Positions 36,809-47,182 are shown, counted from the stretch's first letter. The stretch is 64,000 nt of DNA from an uncultured SAR324 cluster bacterium (GCA_905182865.1 CAJJCY010000004.1:310001-374000), one strand, 5' to 3'. Notes: generated by a model not told the origin, from the letters alone. Numbers and translations: made by a program.

Positions 36809-38587
36809 TCAGTGGGAGTGACGAGGTATAGTGTTCTTGATTTTTTTGTATTTGGTTGCCAGTTCAATGATGCCGCCGCTGGAAAGCTGTCCAACAGTGT
36901 TACGGTAGATTTCCTGCCAGGGAGTCTGGTTTTCAATTACCTCAGTTTTCAGTTGACCGCGACGTTTCTGGAGCTCAGATTCGTCAAGCAGTACATCCAA
37001 TGAGCCTTGATTCAGGTCAATTCGTAGCATGTCACCGGTTTTCAGTAGGGCCAATCCTCCTCCTACTGCTGACTCAGGCGAAGCATTGAGGATAGAAGGA
37101 CTGGCGGATGTTCCGCTTTGTCGCCCATCACCAAGAGTAGGCAGCTCAAGAATTCCTTCCCGGATCAACTTGTCGGGAGGTTGCATATTGACGACCTCTG
37201 CTGATCCAGGATAACCTACTGGACCACATCCGCGGATCACAAGTATACAGTCAACGTCAATGTTCAGTTGTGGATCGTTTATCCGGGAGTGATAGTCTTC
37301 CGGACCTTCAAAAACAATGGCACGTGCCTCAAAGATGTTCAAGCTACCAGGTTTGTCAAGGTATTGAGAGCGAAAAACATCACTGATTACAGAAGTTTTC
37401 ATCACTGCAGAGTCGAAAATATTTCCCTTGAGAACAATGAATCCCGCGTTTTCAAGCATCGGTTTAAGAAAGGTACGAATCACTTCAGTATCCTTTGTAG
37501 TGGTATCTGCATAATTATCTGCAACAGTTTTTCCATTGACTGTGATGGCAGAATCGTGGAGTTTGCCTGCCTTAAGCAGGGCGTTCATTACTGCGGGAAC
37601 TCCACCTGCACGGTGGAAATCCTCTCCAAGGTATTTGCCTGCGGGTTGCAGATTTACCAGCATCGGTATTTCAAACCCAACCTTCTCCCAGTCCTCTATC
37701 TCCAGTTCTACACCGACGTGCCGAGCAATAGCATTGATATGGATCGGAGCATTAGTGGAACCGCCGATAGCTGAATTCAAAACAATTGAATTTTCAAAAG
37801 CTTCTCGTGTCAGTATTTTAGACGGTGTCAGGTCTTCTTTTACCATATCTACTATGCGTAGTCCTGTCCGGTATGACATTTCCCCCCTTTCACTGAGAGG
37901 AGCTGGAATAGCTGCGCAGCCCGGCAGAGACATACCGAGTCCTTCTGCCAGGGAATTCATCGTGGTTGCTGTACCCATGGTATTACAGTGTCCCGGAGAA
38001 GTAGTGGCATCAACAACAATCTGAATGAATTCTTCCTCGTCAATGTCACCTGCTGCTAGCAGTTTTCTTGCTTTCCATTTAATGGTACCTGATCCAGCTC
38101 TTTCACCCTTCCAGTATCCGTTCATCATCGGACCAGATGAAAGGCATATCGCGGGGATATCAACTGTTGCTGCTGCCATCAACAGTGCCGGTGTTGTTTT
38201 ATCACACCCTATTGTAAGCACTACACCGTCGATAGGGTATCCGAAAAGGACCTCAACCAACCCTAAGTATTGGAGGTTGCGATCTAATGCTGCTGTTGGA
38301 CGTTTGCCGGTTTCCTGGATAGGATGTACAGGGAACTCCATGGGTATGCCGCCTTTTTCTCTTATACCGTCACGAACACGGTGAACGAGGTTCATGTGGA
38401 TCCTGTTGCAGGGAACAAGGTCACTGCCTGTTTGAGCAATACCAATAATTGGTTTGCCTGAACGGAGTTCTGCCGCACTGATTCCATAATTTGTATAGCG
38501 TTCAACATATCCAGCTGTTTCGCTCGGATCACCTGGAATGTCAAACCACTCACGGCTTCTGAGTCTGTACTTTTTTTTCTCGGTCAT
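36809..38587 (-). CDS. IlvD/Edd-family sugar-acid dehydratase
   Basis: 592 residues. The iron-sulfur and Mg-binding motifs [18 protein letters not shown] near residue 123 and [20 protein letters not shown] near 195 mark the pentonate/hexonate dehydratase branch (L-arabinonate or D-galactonate/xylonate type) rather than dihydroxy-acid dehydratase. [20 protein letters not shown] and the C-terminal [20 protein letters not shown] are typical as well. It converts an aldonic acid to a 2-keto-3-deoxy acid. It ends the minus-strand sugar operon; the SDR gene lies 68 bases upstream. No keto-deoxy-acid aldolase or dehydratase is in the window. Confidence 0.9.
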   Translation of the reverse strand: MTEKKKYRLRSREWFDIPGDPSETAGYVERYTNYGISAAELRSGKPIIGIAQTGSDLVPCNRIHMNLVHRVRDGIREKGGIPMEFPVHPIQETGKRPTAALDRNLQYLGLVEVLFGYPIDGVVLTIGCDKTTPALLMAAATVDIPAICLSSGPMMNGYWKGERAGSGTIKWKARKLLAAGDIDEEEFIQIVVDATTSPGHCNTMGTATTMNSLAEGLGMSLPGCAAIPAPLSERGEMSYRTGLRIVDMVKEDLTPSKILTREAFENSIVLNSAIGGSTNAPIHINAIARHVGVELEIEDWEKVGFEIPMLVNLQPAGKYLGEDFHRAGGVPAVMNALLKAGKLHDSAITVNGKTVADNYADTTTKDTEVIRTFLKPMLENAGFIVLKGNIFDSAVMKTSVISDVFRSQYLDKPGSLNIFEARAIVFEGPEDYHSRINDPQLNIDVDCILVIRGCGPVGYPGSAEVVNMQPPDKLIREGILELPTLGDGRQSGTSASPSILNASPESAVGGGLALLKTGDMLRIDLNQGSLDVLLDESELQKRRGQLKTEVIENQTPWQEIYRNTVGQLSSGGIIELATKYKKIKNTIPRHSH

Positions 38588-38655
38588 GATTTATATTCTC
38601 TTGATTGAATTTGCTTGATTGAAATAATATTCTGTTGCTGTTTCATGGAATACAA

Positions 38656-39429
38656 TTACGCACCGATTCCAGCATCCATGAAATAATTCCGGCGGGTACA
38701 CATTCGGCCTGCATCGGAAGCAAGAAACAATGCCAGTTGGGCGATGTCTTCCGGAAGAATCCGGTCAGGCAGACACTGCTTTTCAGTCATGAATTTTTCG
38801 TATTCCGGAGTCATGATTTCCTTCATTTGTCTGGAAGTCCAAACCTGGCCCGGAATGATACAGTTTACACGAATACGATCCTTACCGTAGGCTCGGGCGA
38901 GACTCTGGGTCAGCCCTTCGATGGCAGCTTTAGAGGATGTGTATCCTGGCATGAACTCCATCGCCATATGCCAACTGCATGAACCCATGTTGATAATAGC
39001 TCCTCCTCCAGCCTTTGCCATTGAAGGTTTTACAGCCTGTGCAGCAAAAAAATGGTGACTTAAATTCAAGCGTAATCGCTGTTCCCAATATTCCGGAGTC
39101 ACATCCTCTGGTTCATGTCGTTCATCGCTGGCTGCGTTGTTGATCAGTACACGCACGGTTCCAAGCTTATTTTCTACCTCTGTTACTGCTTTTTTCAAGA
39201 CATTGATGTCTGTCACGTCGCATTTCACAAAAAGTGGCTCTTGATTTACGGTCGCCAGTTTCCGGACAAGTTCTAAAGAGTTTTCTTCCTGAATATCAAA
39301 AAAAGCCACTTTACTCTCCTGTCGTACAAAGGCCTCAACGAAAGCTGCACCAATTCCTGATCCTCCTCCAGTGATCAGAACCGTTCGATCTTTCAAATCT
39401 GGATAATGTGGATAGTTGAATGTACCCAT
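38656..39429 (-). CDS. SDR sugar 1-dehydrogenase-like oxidoreductase
   Basis: 257 residues, classical SDR. Cofactor motif TGGGSGIGAA near residue 20, NNAA near 97, catalytic Ser in INMGSCSWHM, and catalytic Tyr/Lys in GYTSSKAAIEGL. The Asp at the end of strand 2 (VAFFDIQ) favours NAD. The C-terminal RRNYFMDAGIGA differs from the usual ITGQTLxVDGG. Together with a lactonase and an aldonate dehydratase it most likely oxidises an aldose (arabinose, galactose or fucose) to its lactone. It belongs to the minus-strand operon fed by the sugar ABC importer. Confidence 0.85.
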   Translation of the reverse strand: MGTFNYPHYPDLKDRTVLITGGGSGIGAAFVEAFVRQESKVAFFDIQEENSLELVRKLATVNQEPLFVKCDVTDINVLKKAVTEVENKLGTVRVLINNAASDERHEPEDVTPEYWEQRLRLNLSHHFFAAQAVKPSMAKAGGGAIINMGSCSWHMAMEFMPGYTSSKAAIEGLTQSLARAYGKDRIRVNCIIPGQVWTSRQMKEIMTPEYEKFMTEKQCLPDRILPEDIAQLALFLASDAGRMCTRRNYFMDAGIGA

Positions 39430-39539
39430 GTATTTTTTTAATATTTAATTTTGATTAAAGTCTGAACTACTAAAATTGCGACTTCTGCTGATCTGAAACT
39501 TAAGTAGATTCTAAGTTCTATTTTTCTTCAATGCAAGCC

Positions 39540-40787
39540 CTAACTTGCCTTGTTAAAGCCCATTTGCCGCCTACCTAATTCGGTCAAGTCTTCCAGTGAG
39601 GCACGGTTTTTATAGGCAATCTCATAATCTTCCGGAGCAAAATCAGGAGCGCTTCGTCCTTCCAGAAACGGTTGTGTTTGGCGTTCCAGGTAACGCACGT
39701 TCCTGTCACACTTTGGGGCAGAGCCGATGTATAGTACACTGCTTACATTGGAACCCTGATGTTCGTGTTCCACGGCATGGACCACATCCGGGTGCCACCA
39801 TACCGTATCACCCGGATTTACTTTGGGGATCGAAACTAGTCCACGCAGGAGAAGAGAATGCCACTCATCGGTAATGGCTTGCGCACGACCTTCGACTGCT
39901 CCACAAAGCATATCCTCCGGTACATCCTCCTGAAACGGGCGCAGCATAACATAGTCAATGCTGAGAGTGGTGGGAATAAGTTGCAGGGTTCCGTCTCCCG
40001 GCCCCTGTTTAGTGAGTGCAGTCCAGCCCTGCCAGGTCCGAAATGCCCGACATACTGCAGGAGAGTCAATTCCTTCCACCTCCGGTCGGAATGCTCCATT
40101 AAAAGGATTGTAACTCTTCCAATTGCTGCTGAACAATGAGCGGTACACCTGCTGATAGTTGTCTCCCAGCCAGCGTTCGATGGATCCGCCGTCAATGTGA
40201 GGTGAAAGTCCCAGTGATGTATCACCGGGTTGCCTCATTCGTACACGGTCCACATAGGTGCATTCACGATCCGGATCAAAATACTGGGTGCCGTTTTCCT
40301 GATAATTCCATAGCCGATTCAGAAAAGACCTTGTTTGAGCCAAATTCGGACTTTGCCTTGCTTCCACCTGAGGTTTTGACCAGTACACTGCACATATTTG
40401 AGTCCGGTCTGTCTTCAGATCACTGAAATAGTGATCCAGTTCTGGGTCATCTTGCTCGAAATACCCATTGGTTTCAAGATATCTTTCAAGTTCTTCATAC
40501 CACAATGATACCTGTTCTTTAGTAAAAACATTGCGAACCACCACGGCTCCTCGGCGTTTGACAGACTTAATCGTAGTGTCATCAACTTGGTTTGCAATAA
40601 TGTCTGAAAAAGCTATTTCAGGTATAACAGATTCACCACGTTTGCTGGCGGATTCAATGGAATCAATTTCTTCTGCAAGTATGGTCTCTAACTCCCTGAA
40701 GTGTTCCGTTATGTTCGGGCATTGTTCATGAATACGACGTTTCAGTGCGATAATCTGCTCAGGAATGTTAGTTGTGTCGATACTCAT
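39540..40787 (-). CDS. DUF1479 (YbiU-like) putative Fe/2-oxoglutarate oxygenase
   Basis: 415 residues, typical DUF1479 length. The core is a cupin-like oxygenase fold: LGLSPHIDGGSIERWLG gives an HxD pair, and HPDVVHAVEHEHQGSN gives the distal His region. GAVVVRNVFTKEQV near residue 80 resembles the opening of phytanoyl-CoA-dioxygenase-like proteins. The family has no established reaction. Its place inside a sugar importer/dehydrogenase operon, about 100 bases from the SDR gene and about 100 from the ATPase gene, suggests a role in handling a modified sugar or its regulator. Confidence 0.82.
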   Translation of the reverse strand: MSIDTTNIPEQIIALKRRIHEQCPNITEHFRELETILAEEIDSIESASKRGESVIPEIAFSDIIANQVDDTTIKSVKRRGAVVVRNVFTKEQVSLWYEELERYLETNGYFEQDDPELDHYFSDLKTDRTQICAVYWSKPQVEARQSPNLAQTRSFLNRLWNYQENGTQYFDPDRECTYVDRVRMRQPGDTSLGLSPHIDGGSIERWLGDNYQQVYRSLFSSNWKSYNPFNGAFRPEVEGIDSPAVCRAFRTWQGWTALTKQGPGDGTLQLIPTTLSIDYVMLRPFQEDVPEDMLCGAVEGRAQAITDEWHSLLLRGLVSIPKVNPGDTVWWHPDVVHAVEHEHQGSNVSSVLYIGSAPKCDRNVRYLERQTQPFLEGRSAPDFAPEDYEIAYKNRASLEDLTELGRRQMGFNKAS

Positions 40788-40891
40788 GTTAAACCAAGCT
40801 TAAAGAATGCGTATTCCGATCTGAGGATCAAAAGTATACGGAGTGGTAAATGTTGAGGCTCAGCGTAATTTAGCTACAGTTTTCAGTGATG

Positions 40892-41988
40892 TCAAATGCG
40901 CATGGTGCTTGCGCGGTCAAAAATGGATATTTCTGACAGGTCAAGGCTGAGTGAGATGGGCTTGCCTAGTTCAGTATCAATATGGCGTGGAAGCCTTCCG
41001 GTGATTTCGTTTCCATAAAATTCAAAGCTAACTTCCTTTTCATATCCCGTAAGTTCTATCATTGAAGGCTTGAGTTCAACCGGCAATTGAGACTTTAGAG
41101 AAGCATCCGGAAGATTGATATGTTCCGGTCGAAAACCAAAAATGATTTCCTGTCCATCTTTTGGTTCTGAATCAAAAGAATAACCGCTGAGAGAAATTTT
41201 AAAATTGTCTTTTTGCTGTTCAGGAATGAAATTGGGTGCAGTTCCATCTTTCGAAAATGTACCCTGAATCAGGTTTATTGCAGGAGAACCAATAAAGTCC
41301 GCAACAAAAACGCTGTTAGGTTTCTCATAAATTTCCTGAGGCGTTCCAATCTGCTGGATGATACCTTCGTTCATCACTGCTATTCGAGTAGCAAGGCTCA
41401 TGGCTTCGACTTGATCGTGAGTCACATAAATCATTGTCGTTTTCAGTTTCTTGTGCAGTTTTGAAATTCAACCCGCATATCAACGCGCAATTCGGCATCA
41501 AGATTTGACAGTGGCTCATCGAATAAGAACACTTCGGGGCCACGGACAATCGCCCGCCCGATAGCCACCCGCTGCCGCTGGCCACCGGACAGGGCCTTGG
41601 GTTTGCGGTGCAAATAGTCGTCAAGCTGTAATATCCGACTGGCCTCAGTGACTTTTTCTATCTGCTCTTTAGACACTTTACGCTGTTTAAGTCCAAAAAT
41701 GACATTATTACGAACTGTCATGGCTGGATATAAGGCATATGACTGGAAGACCATCGCAATGTTACGATCTTTCGGTTCAACGCGGTTAACAACATATTCA
41801 TCAATTAGAATCTCACCTTCGTCTACATTTTCTAGATACACCAATGCCCTTCCTAGAGTCGATTTCCCACAGCCTGAAGGTCCAAGCAGGACGATAAATT
41901 CACCATCACTTACCTCAAGATTGATTTGCTTGAGTACCTGTGTGTTACCGAAATTCTTGGTCAGATTACTGACTTTTAAAGTTGCCAT
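40892..41988 (-). CDS. Sugar ABC transporter ATPase (UgpC/MalK-like), frameshifted
   Basis: The N-terminal frame (41443-41988) has Walker [26 protein letters not shown] and Walker [21 protein letters not shown]. One A is missing in the run near 41462, so the frame ends early. The C-terminal frame (40892-41434) continues with [20 protein letters not shown] (H-loop) and a TOBE-type regulatory domain ([12 protein letters not shown]). Corrected length is about 365 residues, normal for this family. A stretch of about 170 bases around Walker B is visibly GC-richer than both sides. After Walker A the text [11 protein letters not shown] departs from the usual TLLRMIAGLE, another sign of a mosaic or poor sequence. 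Confidence 0.85.
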
Positions 41989-42036
41989 TTTTTCCTTAAA
42001 TATTGGTCAGCTTGCTGACTTTAAATATTGTCATTC

Positions 42037-42942
42037 TTAGCCTTTTACTGAACCTGCAGTGAGTCCACGGATGAAGTATTTACCAGCCAGAACATAAACG
42101 AGCAGGGTTGGAATTCCGGCAATGAATGCTGCAGCCATGTCTACGTTGTATTCTTTGACGCTGGTACTGGTGAGAACCATATTGTTGAGTGCCACCTGAA
42201 TTGGTGCTGCTTCTCCAAAGGAGAAAGAAGAGCCGAACAGAAAATCGTTCCATATACCTGTAAACTGCCAGATTACTGTAACGACTATGATTGGTGCAGA
42301 AATAGGCAGTAGAACCTTGAAGAAAATTTTGAAAAAACCTGCACCGTCAATCCTGGCAGCCTTGATCATTTCGTCAGGAATAGAAATATAGTAATTACGA
42401 AAAAATAAAGTCGTGAAGCTTAAGCCGTAAACTGTGTGAACCAGTACCAGTCCGCTGATAGAATTTGAGATACCTAAAAGTCCGAGTGTTCTGGCCATCG
42501 GCAGCAGGATTGCCTGGTAGGGAATAAAACAACCGAAGAGGAACAATAGGAACACGAGGTTGTCGCCTCTAAAACGCCACTTGGTAAGAGCATAACCATT
42601 CAATGCACCAAAGAAAGTTGAAATCGCGACTGCAGGTACTACCATTTTTATTGAATTCCAGAAGAAGGGGCGAAGAAAAACGTTGCCGGCATCAATTCCA
42701 TCGCGGCCACTCCATGCGGTCTTCCATGAATCGAATATTATCTCTCCGGGTAAAGTCATGAGGTTACCTTGCCTTATTTCTTCCATGCTCTTTAGCGAAG
42801 TGATAATCATTACATAAAGTGGTGCAAGATAGTATAAGGCAAAGATTCCGAGTGTTATAAAAAGGAGCCAGCGATAAAAGGTTCTTTTACGGGAAGCGGA
42901 ACGTTCAATGTTTTCCATCTTTTGAAAATCAAGTGTTTGCAT
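42037..42942 (-). CDS. Sugar ABC transporter permease, MalG type
   Basis: 301 residues from the ATG at 42942, chosen because AGGAGGCAGG lies just upstream; a longer frame starts earlier inside malF. Six membrane helices; the EAA motif YYISIPDEMIKAARIDGAGF FKIFFKVLLP near residue 200 docks on the ATPase. The start overlaps the end of the upstream permease gene by 14 bases. It forms the inner-membrane pore together with that MalF-type subunit. Confidence 0.9.
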   Translation of the reverse strand: MQTLDFQKMENIERSASRKRTFYRWLLFITLGIFALYYLAPLYVMIITSLKSMEEIRQGNLMTLPGEIIFDSWKTAWSGRDGIDAGNVFLRPFFWNSIKMVVPAVAISTFFGALNGYALTKWRFRGDNLVFLLFLFGCFIPYQAILLPMARTLGLLGISNSISGLVLVHTVYGLSFTTLFFRNYYISIPDEMIKAARIDGAGFFKIFFKVLLPISAPIIVVTVIWQFTGIWNDFLFGSSFSFGEAAPIQVALNNMVLTSTSVKEYNVDMAAAFIAGIPTLLVYVLAGKYFIRGLTAGSVKG

Positions 42943-43807
42943 CCTGCCTCCTAAGTTCTGAATACAGGTAAGGTACAACAATAGCCAGTACGGTGAGGAA
43001 CATCATTACTGCACTTGCTGAAGCCAGTCCAATTTCACTCCGGTGAAAAGCCATTTGAGTCATGAACACCGCAGGCATGTCTGAAGATATTCCAGGACCT
43101 CCCGCAGTCAATGCGATTACCAGGTCATAACTCTTTATCGAGATATGAAGCAGAATGACAATGGAGCTCATGAAAACGGGGCGCATCATTGGAAGCATGA
43201 TGGTTATATAAATACTGTATAGACTGGCTCCATCGATTTTAGCCGCCTTGACTATTTCATCGTCTATTGAACGAAGTCCGGCCAGAAAGAGGGCCATAAC
43301 GAACCCTGAGGACTGCCAGACAGCTGCAATCACGATAGTGTAAATCGACATGTCACGGTTTACAAGCCAGTCAAAAGTAAAGTCTGTGAATCCCCAGTCC
43401 GTGAAGAGCTTTTCAATGCCCATACTTGGGTTAAGCATCCACTTCCATGCAGTTCCTGTTACAATGAAGGAGAGTGCCATTGGGTAGAGGTAGACTGTCC
43501 TTAAAAAACCTTCTGCCCGAATCTTCTGATCCAGTAAAATTGAAAGTATTATCCCAATCAGTAAACAAATGCCAACGAAGAGGACGGTAAAAATTAGCAG
43601 GTTCTCAACTGCATTGAACCAACGCGGACTAGACCAGAGACGGAAGTGCTGCTCAAATCCCCAGAATTCGTACCGAGGTAACATCTTTGACTTTGTGAGC
43701 GAAATATAAAAAGTCCAGAGGACGAAACCGTAGACAAACCACAGAATCACTACAAATGAGGGGCCGAGAACAATCTTTGGAAGGTTTTTCTGTAGCCAGT
43801 AAAACAT
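42929..43807 (-). CDS. Sugar ABC transporter permease, MalF/UgpA type
   Basis: 292 residues with about six membrane segments. The EAA loop IDDEIVKAAKIDGASLYSIY ITIMLP near residue 190 and the N-terminal FVYGFVLWTFYISLTKSKML are typical of carbohydrate permeases. It lacks the large periplasmic loop of E. coli MalF, as in most sugar CUT1 systems. The binding-protein gene is 130 bases upstream, separated by a strong hairpin; the MalG-type gene overlaps its end. Confidence 0.9.
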   Translation of the reverse strand: MFYWLQKNLPKIVLGPSFVVILWFVYGFVLWTFYISLTKSKMLPRYEFWGFEQHFRLWSSPRWFNAVENLLIFTVLFVGICLLIGIILSILLDQKIRAEGFLRTVYLYPMALSFIVTGTAWKWMLNPSMGIEKLFTDWGFTDFTFDWLVNRDMSIYTIVIAAVWQSSGFVMALFLAGLRSIDDEIVKAAKIDGASLYSIYITIMLPMMRPVFMSSIVILLHISIKSYDLVIALTAGGPGISSDMPAVFMTQMAFHRSEIGLASASAVMMFLTVLAIVVPYLYSELRRQDANT

Positions 43808-43851
43808 TTAAAAATTTTGATTAATTTTCTGTCTTTCAAATAAATAAAAAA

Positions 43852-43895
43852 CGCACCCTCCAGAGAGATCAAACCTGAAGGTTTGGGAGGGTGCG
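43852..43895 (-). terminator. Strong hairpin with T run between binding-protein and permease genes
   Basis: CGCACCCTCC pairs perfectly with GGAGGGTGCG (10 bp); an inner AAACCT/AGGTTT stem sits in the loop. On the minus strand it is followed by GTTTTTTATTT, the shape of an intrinsic terminator. It lies 42 bases after the binding-protein stop. Partial termination here would give excess binding protein over membrane subunits, the usual stoichiometry. Confidence 0.85.
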
Positions 43896-43937
43896 ATTAA
43901 AAGATTCCCATTAAAGGAAGTTATTAGGAATCCAAAT

Positions 43938-45206
43938 TTACAAAGATGCCTTCACAGCTTCTGCCAGGTTCCTGGCCGCTTCATGAGAAGACATATTGGA
44001 GTTGAAATGCTCTGTGATAACGTCCTGGATTGCTCCCTTTTGGGCGTTACGGAGCGCCATTCCATGAGCAAAGCTCGGTAGCAAGCCACCTGTCATAGCG
44101 GAATACTTCAAATCTGAAGCAGATCCCTTGGCACACATGTCGAATTCGTCCATGGGGACGTCAAGCCGAGCAGGTATAGAACCCTTATAAATATTAAAAA
44201 TTTTCTGGAAGTTCTTTCCCATTATAGAACTAGCAAGCATTTTCTGACCATCGACTTTGCTCTTACCTTCCATCCCGTAAAAAATGAAGCTGTCAACATT
44301 ATATAGATAGCCATGGTTTGAGGGAGTAGGCAGACAGTAGAAGTCTATTCCGGGTTTCAAACCAGCATTGGAAAATTCCCCTTTAGCCCAGTCACCCATA
44401 ATCTGGAATGCAGCTTTACCGCTCATGACCATCCCTGTTGCTACGTTCCAGTCGCGTCCAGGCATGCCTTTGTCGGTAAAACCTTGAAGTTTACGCATTT
44501 GGTCGAAAACCTTTACCATTGTTGAACCACCTAAAGCATCCATATCTAATTCGACTATGGCTTTTTGGTAAAATTCATTCCCTCCTATTCCAAGAAGTAC
44601 TGCCTCAAAAACTGTAGCATCCTGCCAAGGCTGGCCTCCATGTGCAAAAGGAATTATACCTGCTGCCTGCAATTTGCTTGCAGCTGCATTAAACTCATCC
44701 CAAGAAGTTGGCATTTTTAGCCCATGGGCATCGAGAACTTTTTTGTTTGCCCAGAACCAGTCAATGCGGTGGATGTTTACCGGAGCAGCGCAATACTTGG
44801 TGAACCCATCACACTTCATGTGATTAGCTACCTGAGGGCTTAATAAGGAGTCCCAATTTTCAGCAGTAGCCACCTCATGTATGTGGTAAGGCGCTACTAC
44901 TCCTTCATCATCATATTCCTGAATAGTAGGCCCTTTTATTTGTGAGGCTGTAGGAGGATCTCCTGCAACTATTCTTGCCTTAAGAGTAACATTTGCGGCA
45001 TCTCCACCACCCCCTGCAACAGGCATGTCTTTCCAAGTGCCACCTTTTTTAGCAAAATCGTCCTTAAGGACCTGTAATGCTTTTGCTTCACCTCCAGAAG
45101 TCCACCAATGCAGAACTTCTGCTTCTCCACCGGCCATCGCAGGGCTTAATGTAATACCCATGGCAAAAAGAAAGCCGGAGATTAGCATTAATACTTGTTT
45201 ATACAT
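43938..45206 (-). CDS. Sugar ABC transporter periplasmic binding protein
   Basis: 422 residues from the ATG at 45206, preceded by GGAGAAAAAA; a longer frame extends upstream without a better signal. A Sec signal peptide, MYKQVLMLISGFLFAMGITL SPAMA, is followed by mature GGEAEVLHWWTSGGEAKAL. MPVAGGGGDAANVTLKARIV AGDPP and NIHRIDWFWANKKVLDAHGL are characteristic of the glucose/mannose-type family 1 solute-binding proteins. It captures a monosaccharide in the periplasm for the MalF/MalG/MalK-type importer encoded next. It heads the minus-strand sugar operon. Confidence 0.92.
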   Translation of the reverse strand: MYKQVLMLISGFLFAMGITLSPAMAGGEAEVLHWWTSGGEAKALQVLKDDFAKKGGTWKDMPVAGGGGDAANVTLKARIVAGDPPTASQIKGPTIQEYDDEGVVAPYHIHEVATAENWDSLLSPQVANHMKCDGFTKYCAAPVNIHRIDWFWANKKVLDAHGLKMPTSWDEFNAAASKLQAAGIIPFAHGGQPWQDATVFEAVLLGIGGNEFYQKAIVELDMDALGGSTMVKVFDQMRKLQGFTDKGMPGRDWNVATGMVMSGKAAFQIMGDWAKGEFSNAGLKPGIDFYCLPTPSNHGYLYNVDSFIFYGMEGKSKVDGQKMLASSIMGKNFQKIFNIYKGSIPARLDVPMDEFDMCAKGSASDLKYSAMTGGLLPSFAHGMALRNAQKGAIQDVITEHFNSNMSSHEAARNLAEAVKASL

Positions 45207-45484
45207 TTTTTTCTCCATAACAAAATTAACAATAATGAAAACCATCTCAAATAATGGTTTCAATGTGATAAACAGATTCCGACCATCGGCATCTGCATCT
45301 TCCGGCCAGTATAGCCGAAAACTTATAAAATCAGCTTATTTTTCATTAAAAAGCGATTAAAGTCTAAAATCATAACTCGTATTTTCTGGATTCAAAAATC
45401 GTGAGTAGTGATTAAACTACAAAATTTGGTTGAATTTTTGTCATCCATGTTTTTTGTGTTTCCCATTTTGGGACGATGAAACTA

Positions 45485-45516
45485 CCCCAGTCCGGGACAC
45501 AATGTCCTGACCGGGG
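45485..45516. terminator. GC-rich hairpin after the Liv-type binding-protein gene
   Basis: CCCC-a-GTC-cg-GGAC then loop ACAAT then GTCC-t-GAC-c-GGGG forms an interrupted 11-bp stem 19 bases beyond the binding-protein stop. A TTTT run follows only on the plus strand, so its action on the minus-strand gene is uncertain. Confidence 0.55.
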
Positions 45517-45534
45517 TTTTCCAGAAAGTTTATA

Positions 45535-46730
45535 TTAGCGGAAGCGGACTGTGGTAAAAGCCTTACCTTTAATTTCAAATTCCTTATAGGAACCTGATGC
45601 TTCACCTGGGCCCACCAACTCTACATTTGTTGCACCGACATAATCGACTGCACCACCACCTGCCAAAATTCGTAGTGCTTTGCCCAATTCACCAGGCATA
45701 ATTTTTTCACCTGGAGTATTAGCGACTGCCAAAACATTTGAGGCGAGAGCTGCACGGTCAGTTGAACCGCCGGACTGCATGGCAAGTACGAGAAGCGCAG
45801 CTGCGTCATAAGACTCACCCGTGAAAGGTCCTCCGGCTTTAATTCCAGCTCCTTTTGCCATTTCAGCAAAGCTGGCTGAACCCTTAGAATCAGTTCCGGG
45901 AACTGTTCCAAAAGTGCCACTAAGGTCACCGTCAACATTTTTCAGCAATGATTCACCAAACATTCCATCAGCCAGGATGAATTTGTCAAAAGCACCTGAA
46001 TCGATGGAAGTCTGGATCATATGACGTCCGCCCTGATCGACATAGCCGAATACTGCGAGTATGCTAGCTCCGGATGCATCCAGTGCACCGACTTCTGCAG
46101 AATAATCTGCTTTTCCATCTTCATGAGCTGAAACAATAGTTACTTTAATGCCATGAGCGCTGCTGCTTTATAAACATCAGCTAAACCTTTACCATAATCA
46201 TTGTTTGTGTAGGTAACAGCAACTTTTGAAATTCCACGGCCCATAACGATGTCAGCCAAGACTACGCCCTGACGTGCGTCAGAAGGTGCCGTGCGGAAAA
46301 ACACGCCGTTGTCTTCGATGGCACTTAGACCAGGAGAAGTGGCTGATGGCGATATCATTAAAATACCATTAGGAATTGCAACATTTTTAAGTACAGCAGT
46401 GGTTACTCCGGAACAGTCTGCTCCCATTATCGCGCTTACTTTGTCTGAAGTAATTAAGCGTTCAGCTGCAGCCTGTGCTGCTGCGGCATCGATGCATGTT
46501 GAATCTGCACGGACAACACTGATCTTTTGTCCACCTAGTAGTTGACCTGAATCAGAAGCTTCTTTGAAAGCTAATTCTGCAGAACTGCCCATGTCCGGAG
46601 TCAGGGATTCAATTGGACCGGTAAAGCCCAAAATAATTCCCATCTTTATATCAGCTGCAGCAAAAGCCGGAAGAATCATTGCTCCAGCGGCTATCAGTGC
46701 AAGCTTTTTGAGGATACTAATTTTACTCAT
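45535..46730 (-). CDS. Liv-type (Peripla_BP_6) periplasmic binding protein, frameshifted
   Basis: Start at ATG 46730 with AAGGAGAAGT upstream. A signal peptide, ILKKLALIAAGAMILPAFAA, is followed by ADIKMGIILGFTGPIESLTP DMG and ADSTCIDAAAAQAAAERLI, with SAIMGADCSG in the hinge region: the leucine/amide-binding protein family. At about 46160 one base shifts the frame (YKAA then AHGIKVTIVSAHEDG in the other frame), and the protein goes on to ILAVFGYVDQGGRHMIQTSI and a C-terminus at 45535. Corrected length is about 398 residues. It is a solitary gene here and may serve the livGFHM operon at 19.5-23.4 kb, which lacks a binding protein. Confidence 0.85.
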
Positions 46731-47182
46731 ACTTCTCCTTTTAATAGAAAAATACTTAGTTTTTGATTGAATGCAACCAGAGACCATTCTCCAGTTTTAC
46801 ACTGAGAAAGAGTAAATTTGAATGAATTTTCAAACCTAACTCTTTTCTGATCAATACAAATGCTAGTAAAAATATCATGTTTGCTGATAATTTCAAGGAA
46901 ATTATATTAAAAACTTGCTAAAAGTGATATTTCGCAAAAAAACTTTCCCGATTATAATTGAAATACACATTTGGCTGAAGTAGAATTCAGTTGTAATATT
47001 ACAAAAATTTTGTTTCAATCTAATACAAAAAACTGATTTCAATGTAATAAACACACGGAATTAATGCCTGTTACTTATTCAAGGCACTAAGGCAAAAGGT
47101 TAGTTGCAAAGTTTTAGGTTTTCAGATGGTAGCCACGAACTCCGTTTCGGGGGTAATTTCAAAGAAACACTTAGATAATTTA
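46731..47182. other. AT-rich divergent intergenic region
   Basis: About 450 bases between the binding-protein gene and the phosphatase gene. Two short near-repeats (CAATCTAATACAAAAAACTG and TCAATGTAATAAACAC) are present; otherwise nothing recognisable. It holds the promoters of both divergent units. Confidence 0.4.
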
